Source: Flavobacterium gelidilacus DSM 15343
Lineage (GTDB): Bacteria > Bacteroidota > Bacteroidia > Flavobacteriales > Flavobacteriaceae
DNA: 64,000 bases
NCBI RefSeq assembly: GCF_000422685.1
Contig: NZ_KE383904.1
Span: 196,257-260,256 of the forward strand
Direction: 5' to 3'
Shown: one piece after another, positions 1 to 8,459 of the stretch
Numbering within the stretch: position 1 is the stretch's first letter
Layout: every line of letters starts with the position of its first letter
Made by a program: the position numbers and the translations under genes
Notes under the pieces: generated by a model
Database searches by the model: none
What the model saw: only the letters and a program-made list of their open reading frames with translations
What the model was told of the DNA's origin: nothing

Positions 1-581
1 TCTATTTCAATTGGAACAATAGCGTTAATTTCTTCTGTTGTTGGGTTTTCAAGAATTGTTTCAATTGGTCGAATTGGAGCCAACATAAATAATCCTAAAA
101 TTGAAGCTAAAGTTATTGTTGATGTAAACCACAAACGACTTTTTGCTGTATCAGTAATTTTCAACATTAGTAACCAAATCAATAATCCAATTGCAATAAT
201 GTTTTTAATCATTGCTTCAATGGGCGTCATGGGAATTAATTCACCAAAACAACCACAACTTCCTGAATTTCCACCAGTTTTAAACGTTTCGTAGGCTAAA
301 TGAATTGTAAAAACAGCTAACATTAAGATTGAAACAGGTGTAATTACTTTTCTGATTTTGACTGGTAATAAGAATAATAATCCTAAAGCTAATTCAATTC
401 CGATTAAAAATCTAGAAAAGAAAGGAGCTATGTTTTCAGAAAATCCCAAAGGATAAAGTTGTTTTACTTCAAAAGTTGAAATGGCAAAATAAGGTGATGG
501 ATATATTTTTGCAACTGCTGAGAGTATAAAAAGACCAGCAATTATTATTCTGATAATCCAAGAAAGGGCATATTTATTCAT
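1..581 (-). CDS. DoxX/MauE-like redox-associated membrane protein (partial, runs off left edge)
   Basis: The gene reads leftward from an ATG at 581 and stays open to base 1, so about 193 N-terminal residues are visible and the C-terminus is missing. Hydrophobic helices lie near residues 8-25, 55-73, 79-96, 124-142 and 153-170. A CGC pair (Cys109, Cys111) sits in a Gly/Ser-rich loop after the third helix. This layout fits the MauE/DoxX-like family that flavobacteria and Bacteroides carry beside DUF1599 and folP, and the next two genes here are exactly those. Family members are thought to act in membrane redox or thiol chemistry, but this one's substrate is unknown. The family call rests on topology, the Cys pair and the neighbourhood. 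Confidence 0.75.
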   Translation of the reverse strand, partial: MNKYALSWIIRIIIAGLFILSAVAKIYPSPYFAISTFEVKQLYPLGFSENIAPFFSRFLIGIELALGLLFLLPVKIRKVITPVSILMLAVFTIHLAYETFKTGGNSGSCGCFGELIPMTPIEAMIKNIIAIGLLIWLLMLKITDTAKSRLWFTSTITLASILGLFMLAPIRPIETILENPTTEEINAIVPIEI

Positions 582-688
582 TTTTAAAAGGCTTAATTCT
601 TAATACTAAAATCTTAATTCTTATAGTTAGTAAAACTACAATTTCTAAAATTAAATTTTGTTAATAGTATGTTATTCTGTTGTTATTG

Positions 689-1228
689 CTAATCTTTTCC
701 CATTAATATCAAGGCAAAAATCGAATAGTTAATCATATCTTGATAGTTAGCATCAATTCCTTCAGAAACTAGAGTTTTACCTTTGTTATCTTCAATCTGC
801 TTTACGCGAAGTAATTTTTGAAGAATTAAATCCGTTAAACTACTCACACGCATTTCTCTCCAAGCTTCCCCATAATCGTGGTTTTTATTTTCCATTAATT
901 CTTTGGTTAGCGTCACTTTTTCATCATATAATTTTACGCCTTCTTCAAAACCTAAGTCAGGTTGATCGGCAATTCCTTTATCTATTTGAATTAAAGCCAT
1001 GATGCAATAATTGATGATTCCGATAAATTCAGAGGTTTCATCTTCGTCTACTTTTCGGACTTCATTTTCTTGTAAACTTCTAATTCTTTGGGCTTTTATA
1101 AAAATTTGATCGGTTAGCGATGGCAAACGCAAAATTCTCCAAGCACTACCGTAATCTTTCATTTTCTTTGAATATAATTCCCTGCAAATTGCAATAATTG
1201 AATCATATTGTTTTGATGTATTCTTCAT
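689..1228 (-). CDS. DUF1599 domain protein (internal duplication)
   Basis: A 179-residue soluble protein of unknown function. It is built from two similar halves: residues 1-80 and 110-179 each contain a Lys-rich stretch, DYGxAWR, then a R(L/V)xSLTD segment. This repeated DYG-AWR / SLTD pattern is the hallmark of DUF1599, usually encoded next to folP in Bacteroidota as here. I place the start at the ATG at 1228 (MKNTSKQ) rather than the in-frame ATG at 1258, because a TAnnTTTG -7 box on this strand (1256-1263) would overlap the longer start. The gene is divergent from folP. Confidence 0.8.
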   Translation of the reverse strand: MKNTSKQYDSIIAICRELYSKKMKDYGSAWRILRLPSLTDQIFIKAQRIRSLQENEVRKVDEDETSEFIGIINYCIMALIQIDKGIADQPDLGFEEGVKLYDEKVTLTKELMENKNHDYGEAWREMRVSSLTDLILQKLLRVKQIEDNKGKTLVSEGIDANYQDMINYSIFALILMGKD

Positions 1229-1236
1229 TAGAATTG

Positions 1237-1263
1237 TATCTTTGTATATAATTTTCAAAAATA
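1237..1263. promoter_or_regulatory. Overlapping opposed -7 boxes for DUF1599 and folP
   Basis: TATCTTTG at 1237-1244 on the plus strand fits the Bacteroidota -7 consensus TAnnTTTG and points toward folP. TATTTTTG on the minus strand at 1263-1256 points toward the DUF1599 gene. The two inferred start sites fall within about 10 bp of each other, so the promoters probably cannot fire at the same moment. Motif match only; no start-site data. Confidence 0.4.
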
Positions 1264-1276
1264 GAGTTTTTTTTTA

Positions 1277-1310
1277 GATTTTCGGATTTTCGGATAATAG
1301 ATTTTCAGAC
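1277..1310. repeat. Extragenic repeat, copy 1
   Basis: This 34-bp stretch of GATTTTC-type units matches 15526-15559 at about 30 of 34 positions (copy 2). Neither copy lies in a coding region. It is followed directly by a second recurrent module (see 1311-1326). Confidence 0.6.
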
Positions 1311-1326
1311 AAACCTGAAACTAAAA
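1311..1326. repeat. Extragenic repeat AAACCTGAAACTAAAA, copy 1
   Basis: The 16 bases are identical to 63778-63793, just upstream of the RND transporter gene. Here they lie 16 bp before folP. Both copies continue into an A-rich ACTAAA run that leads into a start codon. Confidence 0.5.
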
Positions 1327-1341
1327 GAAACTAAACAAATA

Positions 1342-2178
1342 ATGAAAACTTTGAAACAAACTATTAACTGCAAAGGAAACTTGATTGATTTATCGCAACC
1401 CAAAGTAATGGGAATTTTAAATTTGACACCAAATTCATTTTATGATGGTGGAAAATATAAAAATACAGTTGAAGTTATACATCAAGTTGAAAAAATGTTG
1501 CAAGATGGTGCGACTTTTATCGATGTTGGTGCTTATTCAAGTAAGCCTAATGCTGATTTTGTTTCTGAAGAAGAAGAAATTAGTCGATTGATTCCAATTG
1601 TTGAATTATTAGTTGAAAAGTTTCCTGACATTTTACTTTCCGTCGATACTTTTAGAAGTCAAGTTGCAAAAATTGCTATTGAAAATGGCGTTGCAATGGT
1701 AAACGATATTTCAGCAGGAATGTTAGATGATAAAATGATTGAAACTGTTTCGAAATTGCAAGTTCCTTATATAATGATGCACATGAGAGGAAATCCTCAA
1801 ACGATGCAAAGTCTGACGAATTATGAAGATATTGTAAAAGAAATGATCTATTATTTTTCCGAAAGAATTAAAACAGCCAGGAGTTTTGGGATGAATGACA
1901 TCATCATTGATCCAGGATTTGGTTTTGCAAAAACCTTGGATCAGAATTATGAAGCACTTCAAAAATTAGAATTATTTTCAATGTTAGAGTTACCTTTGCT
2001 AGCTGGAATTTCAAGAAAATCTATGATTTATAAAACGTTGGAAAGTACAGCAGAAGAAGCTTTAAACGGAACAACCGTTTTAAATACAATTGCTTTACAA
2101 AAAGGAGCAAAAATTCTACGTGTTCATGATGTAAAAGAAGCTGTAGAATGTGTTAAATTAATCAATAAATTAAATTAG
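1342..2178 (+). CDS. folP: Dihydropteroate synthase
   Basis: Condenses 6-hydroxymethyl-dihydropterin pyrophosphate with p-aminobenzoate to give dihydropteroate in folate synthesis; this is the sulfonamide target. At 278 residues the length is typical. The pterin-binding TIM barrel shows NLTPNSFYDGG at 27-37, DVGAYSSKPN at 61-70 (the Bacteroidota variant of the usual DIGGESTRP), IDPGFGFAKT near 190-199 and the GISRKS phosphate/substrate motif near 222-227. The ATG follows an A-rich leader. It is divergent from DUF1599, the usual Bacteroidota arrangement. A small lipoprotein gene follows after a palindromic spacer. Confidence 0.97.
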   Translation: MKTLKQTINCKGNLIDLSQPKVMGILNLTPNSFYDGGKYKNTVEVIHQVEKMLQDGATFIDVGAYSSKPNADFVSEEEEISRLIPIVELLVEKFPDILLSVDTFRSQVAKIAIENGVAMVNDISAGMLDDKMIETVSKLQVPYIMMHMRGNPQTMQSLTNYEDIVKEMIYYFSERIKTARSFGMNDIIIDPGFGFAKTLDQNYEALQKLELFSMLELPLLAGISRKSMIYKTLESTAEEALNGTTVLNTIALQKGAKILRVHDVKEAVECVKLINKLN

Positions 2179-2199
2179 ATTCTGAATCAAGTTCAGAAT
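2179..2199. repeat. Palindromic extragenic element after folP
   Basis: An 8-bp perfect inverted repeat (ATTCTGAA / TTCAGAAT) with a 5-bp loop begins one base after the folP stop codon. There is no T-run, so it may be a repeat or RNA-processing hairpin rather than a terminator. Confidence 0.45.
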
Positions 2200-2212
2200 A
2201 ACAAAGGAAAAC

Positions 2213-2929
2213 ATGAAAAAAATACTTTTTATAACAACTATATTTTTGTTCATTTCTTGTAAAAAGCAAGACGTTCAATTGCCAAAATCCAATAAAACAA
2301 TTTTAAAAGATATTCAGGATCATTCTCCTGTTTATATGTTTTTTAAAGTTACAGAAAAAGATACAACAGTTGAACTTAATCGCCAAAATACAATTAGCAC
2401 AACCAATTGGATTTATAATATTGACAAACGTTTGCCATTAAAATTTGTTATTCCAGAAGTGATGAAATTGCAAGAAAAAAAGAAAAACTCATCTCATACA
2501 AAAGAAGGAGCAATTAATGTTTACTCTTATGCCGATTCTATTGGAAAAAATTTGGCCTTTTTGCCTTTTACGAATGTTGTTTATAAATATGACAAAGAAT
2601 TTTCAAAATTTTATATTATTGATAACAGTAAAGTATATATAGGTTTTCAAAATTTCAGCATCAATTTTAATAAAGATAATAAAATTACAGTTGATGGAAA
2701 TGATGTTGGAAGAGAAGAATTTGTATCCTTTATAAAAGATTATACCCCTTTTGTAAGTCAAGGTAAAACAGCCTTATTGCATTTAAATTTTGAAGTCAGT
2801 TTAACTTATGAGCAATACATACAAAATAAAGTTATGCTTAATGAAGTCCTCTCAGATAGTATTGCATTTTCTCCAATAGAATTCATTTACGATACCAAAA
2901 AATTACCCGAATGTGGTTGTAAGCTTTAA
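2213..2929 (+). CDS. Hypothetical lipoprotein
   Basis: 238 residues. The N-terminus has a Lys-rich start, a hydrophobic stretch and a lipobox ending at Cys16 (FISC-KK), so the mature protein should be lipid-anchored in the cell envelope. No catalytic motif is visible. The body is rich in Lys, Asp and aromatic residues, and the C-terminus ends in a CGCKL tail with two Cys. It follows folP by 34 bp and is probably read through from it. Its 3' end faces rlmH, with a 16-bp perfect hairpin between. I do not recognise the family. Confidence 0.7.
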   Translation: MKKILFITTIFLFISCKKQDVQLPKSNKTILKDIQDHSPVYMFFKVTEKDTTVELNRQNTISTTNWIYNIDKRLPLKFVIPEVMKLQEKKKNSSHTKEGAINVYSYADSIGKNLAFLPFTNVVYKYDKEFSKFYIIDNSKVYIGFQNFSINFNKDNKITVDGNDVGREEFVSFIKDYTPFVSQGKTALLHLNFEVSLTYEQYIQNKVMLNEVLSDSIAFSPIEFIYDTKKLPECGCKL

Positions 2930-2930
2930 A

Positions 2931-2972
2931 ATTTAGAATTCAGAAGCCTTTTCTAACTTCTGAATTCTAAAT
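2931..2972. terminator. Bidirectional hairpin between convergent genes
   Basis: A perfect 16-bp inverted repeat (2931-2946 against 2957-2972, 10-nt loop) separates the convergent lipoprotein gene and rlmH. It has no strong T-tract on either side, so it may act as an RNA 3'-end stabiliser or extragenic palindrome as well as a terminator. Confidence 0.6.
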
Positions 2973-2975
2973 TCA

Positions 2976-3449
2976 TTATTGATGATGATAAGGTTCATTT
3001 TTTAAAATCGTAAAACCACGATAAAGCTGTTCAATTACAAACAACCTTACCATTTGATGGGAGAAAGTCATTTCCGATAAAGAAACTTTTCCGTTGGCTT
3101 TTTGATAAACGGTTTCACTAAAACCATAAGGACCACCAATTACAAATACTAATGTTTTAATTCCAGCATTCATTTTCTTTTGTAAAAACTCCGAAAATCC
3201 TAAACTTGAAAACGTTTTGCCATTTTCATCTAATAGTATAAGATTGTCGGTTGGTGTAATTTTAGATAGAATTAACTCACCTTCTTTTTCTTTTTGTTGT
3301 GCTTCCGAAAGGTTTTTGACGTTTTTTATATCAGGAATAATTTCTAAATCAAACTTTACATAAAAAGACAAACGCTTGGTATATTCTTCAATCAATGTTT
3401 GAAGATTTTTGTTGTCAGTTTTGCCAATTGCGATTAGTTTAATGTTCAT
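2976..3449 (-). CDS. rlmH: 23S rRNA (pseudouridine1915-N3)-methyltransferase RlmH
   Basis: Methylates pseudouridine 1915 in helix 69 of 23S rRNA using S-adenosylmethionine. 157 residues is the normal length for this SPOUT-class dimer. The trefoil-knot SAM site is visible as LVFVIGGPYGFSE in the second half, followed by LSEMTFSHQMVR and the family C-terminus EQLYRGFTILKNEPYHH. It is a single gene whose promoter region lies against the 3' end of the LysR gene. Confidence 0.96.
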   Translation of the reverse strand: MNIKLIAIGKTDNKNLQTLIEEYTKRLSFYVKFDLEIIPDIKNVKNLSEAQQKEKEGELILSKITPTDNLILLDENGKTFSSLGFSEFLQKKMNAGIKTLVFVIGGPYGFSETVYQKANGKVSLSEMTFSHQMVRLFVIEQLYRGFTILKNEPYHHQ

Positions 3450-3482
3450 TTTAAAACTTTTTGCAAATGTACAATTCTTTAT

Positions 3483-4409
3483 TTATTGATAATCTTCATA
3501 CCAATTAAAATTGTTTTCTATAATCTCTTTTTTATGTTCTCTTATGAAATTAAGATAAGCTTTTGCAATAGGAGAAAGTGATTTTTGTGATTGCCAAATT
3601 AGGTTCCAATCTGTTTTAGTAGGCAATCCTTTTACAGGGATAATTTTTAAATCTCCTTTTTGCAATTCATTTTTTATTCCAATCAACGGCATAATAGAAA
3701 GACCTAAACCAGCAATTACAGCTTGTTTTACAGCTTCGTTAGACGTCAATTCTAGTTTGTTTTTAATTTTTAAATGGTTAGTTTCAAAAAAGCGTTCCAT
3801 CTTAAAACGAGTTCCTGATCCATTTTCTCTATATATAATAGGAAATTCAGTAATTTTTTTAGGCAAAATTATATTTTTTGGCATTTCAAAATCGCGGTTA
3901 GCGACTAAGAAAAGTTTGTTTTGCATCAATTCTTCATTGAATACTCTCAAGTTTTCGGGTAAAATTGAAACTAAAGCAAAATCAACTTCATTTTTTTCTA
4001 AACTTCTAATAACCTTTGATTTATTGGTCACATCTAGTTGAAGGTCTATGCCTTGATGTTTTTTTAAAAAATCTGATAGAAAATAGGGTATAATATATTT
4101 AGCTGTAGAAACTACAGAAATTTTTAAAGTTCCTGTCAAGTGTCCTTTGAAAGCTAAAGTTTTGAATTGAATTTCTTGTACTTCATTATTTATTCTTCTG
4201 GCAATTTCTGCAATTTCATCTCCAAATTCGGTTACATATAATTGTCTACCAATAATTTCGGTTAAAGGAATTTCAAATTGGTCTTGAAAATTTCTCAATT
4301 GAATGGAAACTGCAGGTTGAGTTAAATGTAATTCTTCAGCAGCTTTAGTAACGCTCTTAGTTTCTACAATTTTTAAAAACACTTGCAATTGGTGTAATGT
4401 GTAATTCAT
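3483..4409 (-). CDS. LysR-family transcriptional regulator
   Basis: 308 residues, the standard LysR length. The N-terminal winged helix-turn-helix (about residues 1-60, with SVTKAAEELHLTQPAVSIQL) binds DNA. The remainder is the two-lobed periplasmic-binding-protein-like effector domain (about 90-300). It is divergent from icd across a 182-bp AT-rich gap, so regulation of icd and itself is a reasonable inference, although the effector is not evident. Binding-domain motifs resemble the CbbR/CysB-type branch only loosely. Confidence 0.9.
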   Translation of the reverse strand: MNYTLHQLQVFLKIVETKSVTKAAEELHLTQPAVSIQLRNFQDQFEIPLTEIIGRQLYVTEFGDEIAEIARRINNEVQEIQFKTLAFKGHLTGTLKISVVSTAKYIIPYFLSDFLKKHQGIDLQLDVTNKSKVIRSLEKNEVDFALVSILPENLRVFNEELMQNKLFLVANRDFEMPKNIILPKKITEFPIIYRENGSGTRFKMERFFETNHLKIKNKLELTSNEAVKQAVIAGLGLSIMPLIGIKNELQKGDLKIIPVKGLPTKTDWNLIWQSQKSLSPIAKAYLNFIREHKKEIIENNFNWYEDYQ

Positions 4410-4591
4410 AAAATATGTTTATGTAAAGTATATAATATATAAATAAAAACTAATGACAATAAAATATAATATTTGCAAAAGAATTTATGATAAAATAATA
4501 ATGCATAAATATAAATTATAAATATGAATTTTTTAAAAGAATCCAAAAATAATTTTATTAAATAATTACTAATCAATAAATACAAATAATT

Positions 4592-6028
4592 ATGACACGA
4601 ATTACAGTAGCAAAAGGAGATGGAATTGGTCCAGAAATTATGGATGCAACATTGAAAATTATCAAAGCAGCAGGTGCAAAAATTGAAATTGATGAAATTG
4701 AAGTTGGAGAAAAAGTATATTTATCGGGTAATACTTCAGGAATAGCCAATGAATCTTGGGATATAATTAGAAGAAACAAAATTTTCTTAAAAGCACCAAT
4801 CACAACGCCTCAAGGTGGTGGATATAAAAGTTTAAATGTAACGACAAGAAAATTTTTAGGTTTATATTCTAATGTTAGGCCTTGTATGAGCTTACATCCT
4901 TTTGTAGAGACCAAACATCCTAATATGGATATAGTAATTGTTAGAGAAAATGAAGAAGATTTATATGCAGGTATTGAACACCAACAAACTGATGAAGTAG
5001 TTCAATGTTTAAAATTAATAAGCAGACCTGGTTGCGAAAAGATCATTCGATACGCATTTGAATATGCAAAAGTTTACGGAAGAAAAAAAGTAACTTGTTT
5101 CACAAAAGACAATATCATGAAGCAAACTGACGGATTGTTTCACGAGGTTTTTGACGAAATTGCTTTAGAATATCCAGAAATTGAAAACGAACATTGGATT
5201 ATCGACATAGGTGCTGCAAAAATGGCAGATACGCCAGAAATTTTTGATGTAATTGTTACTTTAAATCTTTATGGTGATGTGATTTCTGATATTGCAGCTC
5301 AAATTGCAGGTTCGGTTGGTTTAGCTGGATCAGCTAACATAGGCGAAGAATGCGCTATGTTTGAAGCTATTCATGGATCTGCTCCCAGAAGAGCTGGTCA
5401 AAACATGGCTAATCCTTCAGGTTTATTGGAAGGAGCTGTCATGATGCTAAATCATATTGGACAAACAGAAGTTGCAGAAAAAGTTCAAAATGCTTGGTTA
5501 AAAACGATTGAAGACGGAATTCATACTTATGATATTTATAAAGAAAATATTAGTAAAGTAAAAGTTGGGACCAAAGAATTTGCGGAAGCAGTAATAGAAA
5601 ATTTAGGGCAAAAACCCTCTATATTAAAAGTAGTTAATTTCTCAAAAGATGCCGTTTTAACCTTACCAAAATATGAGAAGAAAACACCAAAAAACAAAGA
5701 ATTAGTTGGTGTAGACTTATTTGTACATTGGAATGGGACGAATCCAGATGAAATAGCTGAAATTCTCCAAAGTATAAATACAGAAAATAAAGAATTGACG
5801 ATGATTACTAATAGAGGGATTAAGGTTTGGCCTGAAGGATTCAACGAAACTTATTGTACAGATCATTGGAGATGTAGATTTAAGCCTACAAACGGAAAAA
5901 TAATGTATAAAAATCAGATAATTACGTTATTAACTAGAGCTCTGGAAGCTAAAATAGATGTCATTAAAACTGAAAATTTATATGAATTTGATGGAAAATC
6001 TGGATATTCTTTAGGTCAAGGACAATAA
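4592..6028 (+). CDS. icd: NADP-dependent isocitrate dehydrogenase, long form with C-terminal domain
   Basis: Converts isocitrate to 2-oxoglutarate and CO2 in the TCA cycle. The N-terminal 340 residues form the isocitrate/isopropylmalate dehydrogenase fold: ITVAKGDGIGPEI near the start, the substrate-binding segment TTPQGGGYKSLNVTTRK (about 72-88), LGLYSNVRP, and NLYGDVISDIAAQ with the metal-binding aspartates. An additional ~130-residue C-terminal domain (VDLFVHWNGTNPDEIAEIL and onward) makes 478 residues, the layout of the Thermus-type enzyme rather than the 416-residue E. coli form. The gene stands alone, divergent from a LysR regulator and closed by a strong terminator. Confidence 0.93.
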   Translation: MTRITVAKGDGIGPEIMDATLKIIKAAGAKIEIDEIEVGEKVYLSGNTSGIANESWDIIRRNKIFLKAPITTPQGGGYKSLNVTTRKFLGLYSNVRPCMSLHPFVETKHPNMDIVIVRENEEDLYAGIEHQQTDEVVQCLKLISRPGCEKIIRYAFEYAKVYGRKKVTCFTKDNIMKQTDGLFHEVFDEIALEYPEIENEHWIIDIGAAKMADTPEIFDVIVTLNLYGDVISDIAAQIAGSVGLAGSANIGEECAMFEAIHGSAPRRAGQNMANPSGLLEGAVMMLNHIGQTEVAEKVQNAWLKTIEDGIHTYDIYKENISKVKVGTKEFAEAVIENLGQKPSILKVVNFSKDAVLTLPKYEKKTPKNKELVGVDLFVHWNGTNPDEIAEILQSINTENKELTMITNRGIKVWPEGFNETYCTDHWRCRFKPTNGKIMYKNQIITLLTRALEAKIDVIKTENLYEFDGKSGYSLGQGQ

Positions 6029-6056
6029 AAGAGAATTTTAAAATTGACATTATCAG

Positions 6057-6093
6057 CTAAACAACAATGATTTATGTTGTTGTTTAGTTTTTA
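6057..6093 (+). terminator. Rho-independent terminator of icd
   Basis: An 11-bp perfect stem (6057-6067 with 6077-6087) with a 9-nt loop is followed by a T-rich tail, 29 bp after the icd stop codon. Confidence 0.8.
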
Positions 6094-6139
6094 TATAAAT
6101 AATGTTTATGAAACTCATTAAAAATATAAATAAAAATAT

Positions 6140-6361
6140 ATGAATAAGTTTATGGAGTTTTGCCTGATGAAAAACAATACCCTTAAGAAAACTAAATTAA
6201 TTTTTGCAACAGTTATTTATCTGAGTTTGTTATATATGGCTTTTATTAAGCCACAATCAACTTTAATATCAGATAGTTTAATGGTTGGGTCAACTCTTTT
6301 TTACGGGTTGTATTCCATGTCAATTTTAATTAATAATCAGAAAATAACTAAAAACAATTAA
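6140..6361 (+). CDS. Small membrane protein, unknown
   Basis: 73 residues with two predicted membrane helices (about 20-38 and 43-63) separated by a short polar turn. I recognise no family. Later in-frame ATG codons at 6152 and 6167 could also be the start; the last would leave a Lys-rich N-terminus followed at once by the first helix. It is followed after 1 bp by a small soluble gene, so the two are likely co-transcribed and translationally coupled. Confidence 0.55.
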   Translation: MNKFMEFCLMKNNTLKKTKLIFATVIYLSLLYMAFIKPQSTLISDSLMVGSTLFYGLYSMSILINNQKITKNN

Positions 6362-6362
6362 A

Positions 6363-6647
6363 ATGGAAAATCAGAAAGAATTTAAATTAGTAAAAGGTGT
6401 TTTTTCGCCAGAAGATGCTAAAGAAGTGTTGTTTAAGTTGGTTAACAGTAAAATTAAGTATCATCAATTGGAAAAGTTTAGTTTGGCTGAGCGAAATGCG
6501 GGTGATGTAAATTATTCTGAAGAAAGAATTCATCAGTTAGAATCTTCTAAAAATCAAATAGAAAATCAAATTAACCTGGCTCAAAAAGAAAACAAATTCA
6601 TTAAGATTGATGGTACAATTGTTTTAGAGTTCATAGATAAGTTTTAA
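6363..6647 (+). CDS. Small hypothetical protein (coiled-coil-like)
   Basis: 94 residues, charged, with no signal peptide or membrane segment. The central part (about 30-80) is helical and rich in Glu, Gln and Lys, suggesting a short coiled coil. The stop codon overlaps the next start (TAATG, sharing one base at 6647), which indicates translational coupling with the downstream zinc-ribbon protein. No family is recognised. Confidence 0.65.
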   Translation: MENQKEFKLVKGVFSPEDAKEVLFKLVNSKIKYHQLEKFSLAERNAGDVNYSEERIHQLESSKNQIENQINLAQKENKFIKIDGTIVLEFIDKF

Positions 6648-7483
6648 TGTTTCAAGGTAGAAAACTACTAATTGCAACTAAACACAAAAAGGAAGTAGTA
6701 ATCGTTCCTTTTTTTGAAAAACATCTACAAGTAGAATGTTTTGTAGCTAGTGAATTTGATACAGATTTATTAGGTACTTTTTCTGGAGAAATAGAACGAA
6801 AATTAGATGTAATTGAAACTTTAAGACAAAAATGCTTGTTAGCTCTTAAAAACACATCTTTTGATCTAGTAATAGCTAGTGAAGGTTCATTTGGAGCACA
6901 TCCAACACTTTTTTTTGCTCAAGCTGATGATGAATTGCTGATGTTTAAAGACATAAAAAATGACATCGAAATAATTGCAAGACATATTTCAGTTGAAACT
7001 AATTTTGAAGGCATCCTCGTGAACAATACAAAAGCAATCGAGGATTTTGCCTCAAAAGTAAAATTCCCTTCACATGGAATCATTCTTAAATCTTCAGAAA
7101 ATAACCCAGAAATAATTATAAAAGATTTTCTTTCACTTTCTGAATTGATTATTGCCTTCAAAAAATTAAATAAAAGTCATGAATTTGTATTTGCAGAAAC
7201 AGATATGCGAGCACATAGAAATCCAACACGAATGCAAGTTATTAAACGAGCAACAGAAAAACTAGTTAAAAAAATTACCACATTATGCCCTTCCTGTCAA
7301 TTTCCTGGTTTTGAAGTAAAACAAATAAATGCTGGTTTACCTTGTGGTTTTTGTGGTTTGAAAACAAAATCAACTTTAAGTTACACTTTTGGTTGTGCAA
7401 AATGTGATTATAAAGAAGAAAAGTATTTCCCTCTTGATAAAAAAATAGAAGATCCAATGTATTGTGATTATTGTAATCCTTAA
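6647..7483 (+). CDS. DUF6671-like protein with C-terminal zinc ribbons
   Basis: 278 residues. The N-terminal ~200 residues form an alpha/beta domain with conserved-looking ATKHKKE, SEGSFGAHP and ETDMRAHRNPTRM segments. The C-terminal ~70 residues carry four paired cysteines (CPSC, CGFC, CAKC, CDYC) spaced as one or two zinc ribbons. I believe this is the family annotated DUF6671, recalled from general knowledge; no activity is known to me. It lies in a tight operon between a coupled small gene and the TsaC/Sua5 gene 3 bp downstream, so a role linked to RNA or translation is possible but only inferred. Confidence 0.65.
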   Translation: MFQGRKLLIATKHKKEVVIVPFFEKHLQVECFVASEFDTDLLGTFSGEIERKLDVIETLRQKCLLALKNTSFDLVIASEGSFGAHPTLFFAQADDELLMFKDIKNDIEIIARHISVETNFEGILVNNTKAIEDFASKVKFPSHGIILKSSENNPEIIIKDFLSLSELIIAFKKLNKSHEFVFAETDMRAHRNPTRMQVIKRATEKLVKKITTLCPSCQFPGFEVKQINAGLPCGFCGLKTKSTLSYTFGCAKCDYKEEKYFPLDKKIEDPMYCDYCNP

Positions 7484-7486
7484 GTT

Positions 7487-8449
7487 ATGAAAATAAGTAA
7501 CGATATTAATGAAGCTGCTTTTTGGTTAAGTCAAAATAAAGTAGTGGCAATTCCGACCGAAACAGTGTATGGATTGGCTGCAAATATTTATAATGAAGCA
7601 GCTGTAAATTCTATCTATAAAATTAAAAATAGGCCTTCCAATAATCCTTTAATTGTTCATATAAAATCAACGCGTGAATTGTATAAATATGTCGAAAATA
7701 TTCCAGTTAAAGCAAGTTTATTAGCAAAGTATTTTTGGCCAGGACCATTGACATTAGTGTTAAAAAAAGCAGCTCATATTCCAGATTATATAACCTCTAA
7801 TAAAGATACAGTTGCAATAAGAGTTCCTGCTCATCCAGCCACTTTAAAATTATTGGAAAGTTTGCTTTTTCCTTTAGCAGCTCCAAGTGCAAATCCTTCG
7901 AATAGTGTGAGTTCAACTACTGCTCAACATGTTTTGGATTATTTTGGAGATAAATTGCCTTTTATTTTAGATGGTGGTTCGTGTGCAAAAGGATTAGAGT
8001 CTACAATTGTAGGATTTGAAAAAGGAGAACCAATTATTTATAGGTTAGGAGCTTTATCCATTGAACATATAGAGAGAGTGATAGGAAAAGTTGAAATAAG
8101 AAATAACGCTACTCAAAGTCCAGACGCACCAGGTATGTTTTCTAAGCATTATGCTCCAAAAACACCTTTGTATATTACTAATGATTTAGAAACATTTTTA
8201 ACAGAAAACAATACAACAAATATTGCTTTTTTAGGATTTGATAAGTCTTTAAGTCATTCAAAAATTACTCAAAATTATCTTTTGTCTGCAGAGGGAAATT
8301 ATGATGAAGCTGCAACCAATTTATATAAAACCTTAATCGAAATAGATTCAAAAAATTTCGATTTAATAGTAACCCAATATTTACCCGAAATAGATTTAGG
8401 AAAATCTATAAACGACAGACTTTCAAGAGCTGCATTTAAAATAAATTAA
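7487..8449 (+). CDS. tsaC: L-threonylcarbamoyladenylate synthase, Sua5 type
   Basis: Makes threonylcarbamoyl-AMP from threonine, bicarbonate and ATP, the first step of t6A37 modification of ANN-decoding tRNAs. Residues 1-200 are the YrdC domain: PTETVYGLAANI, KIKNRPSNNPLIVHI, FWPGPLTLVL, VAIRVPAHP, and PSANPSNSVS near residue 140. The C-terminal ~120 residues (PDAPGMFSKHYAPKTPLY onward) form the Sua5 domain, giving 320 residues, typical of the two-domain form. It starts 3 bp after the zinc-ribbon gene and ends 10 bp before sbtA, so the genes form one operon. Confidence 0.95.
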   Translation: MKISNDINEAAFWLSQNKVVAIPTETVYGLAANIYNEAAVNSIYKIKNRPSNNPLIVHIKSTRELYKYVENIPVKASLLAKYFWPGPLTLVLKKAAHIPDYITSNKDTVAIRVPAHPATLKLLESLLFPLAAPSANPSNSVSSTTAQHVLDYFGDKLPFILDGGSCAKGLESTIVGFEKGEPIIYRLGALSIEHIERVIGKVEIRNNATQSPDAPGMFSKHYAPKTPLYITNDLETFLTENNTTNIAFLGFDKSLSHSKITQNYLLSAEGNYDEAATNLYKTLIEIDSKNFDLIVTQYLPEIDLGKSINDRLSRAAFKIN

Positions 8450-8459
8450 AAACCCAACT

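Noticed and set aside
4463-4475. TAATATTTG as a -7 box for icd
   Set aside because: It deviates from the TAnnTTTG spacing by one base and lies more than 110 bp from the start codon.
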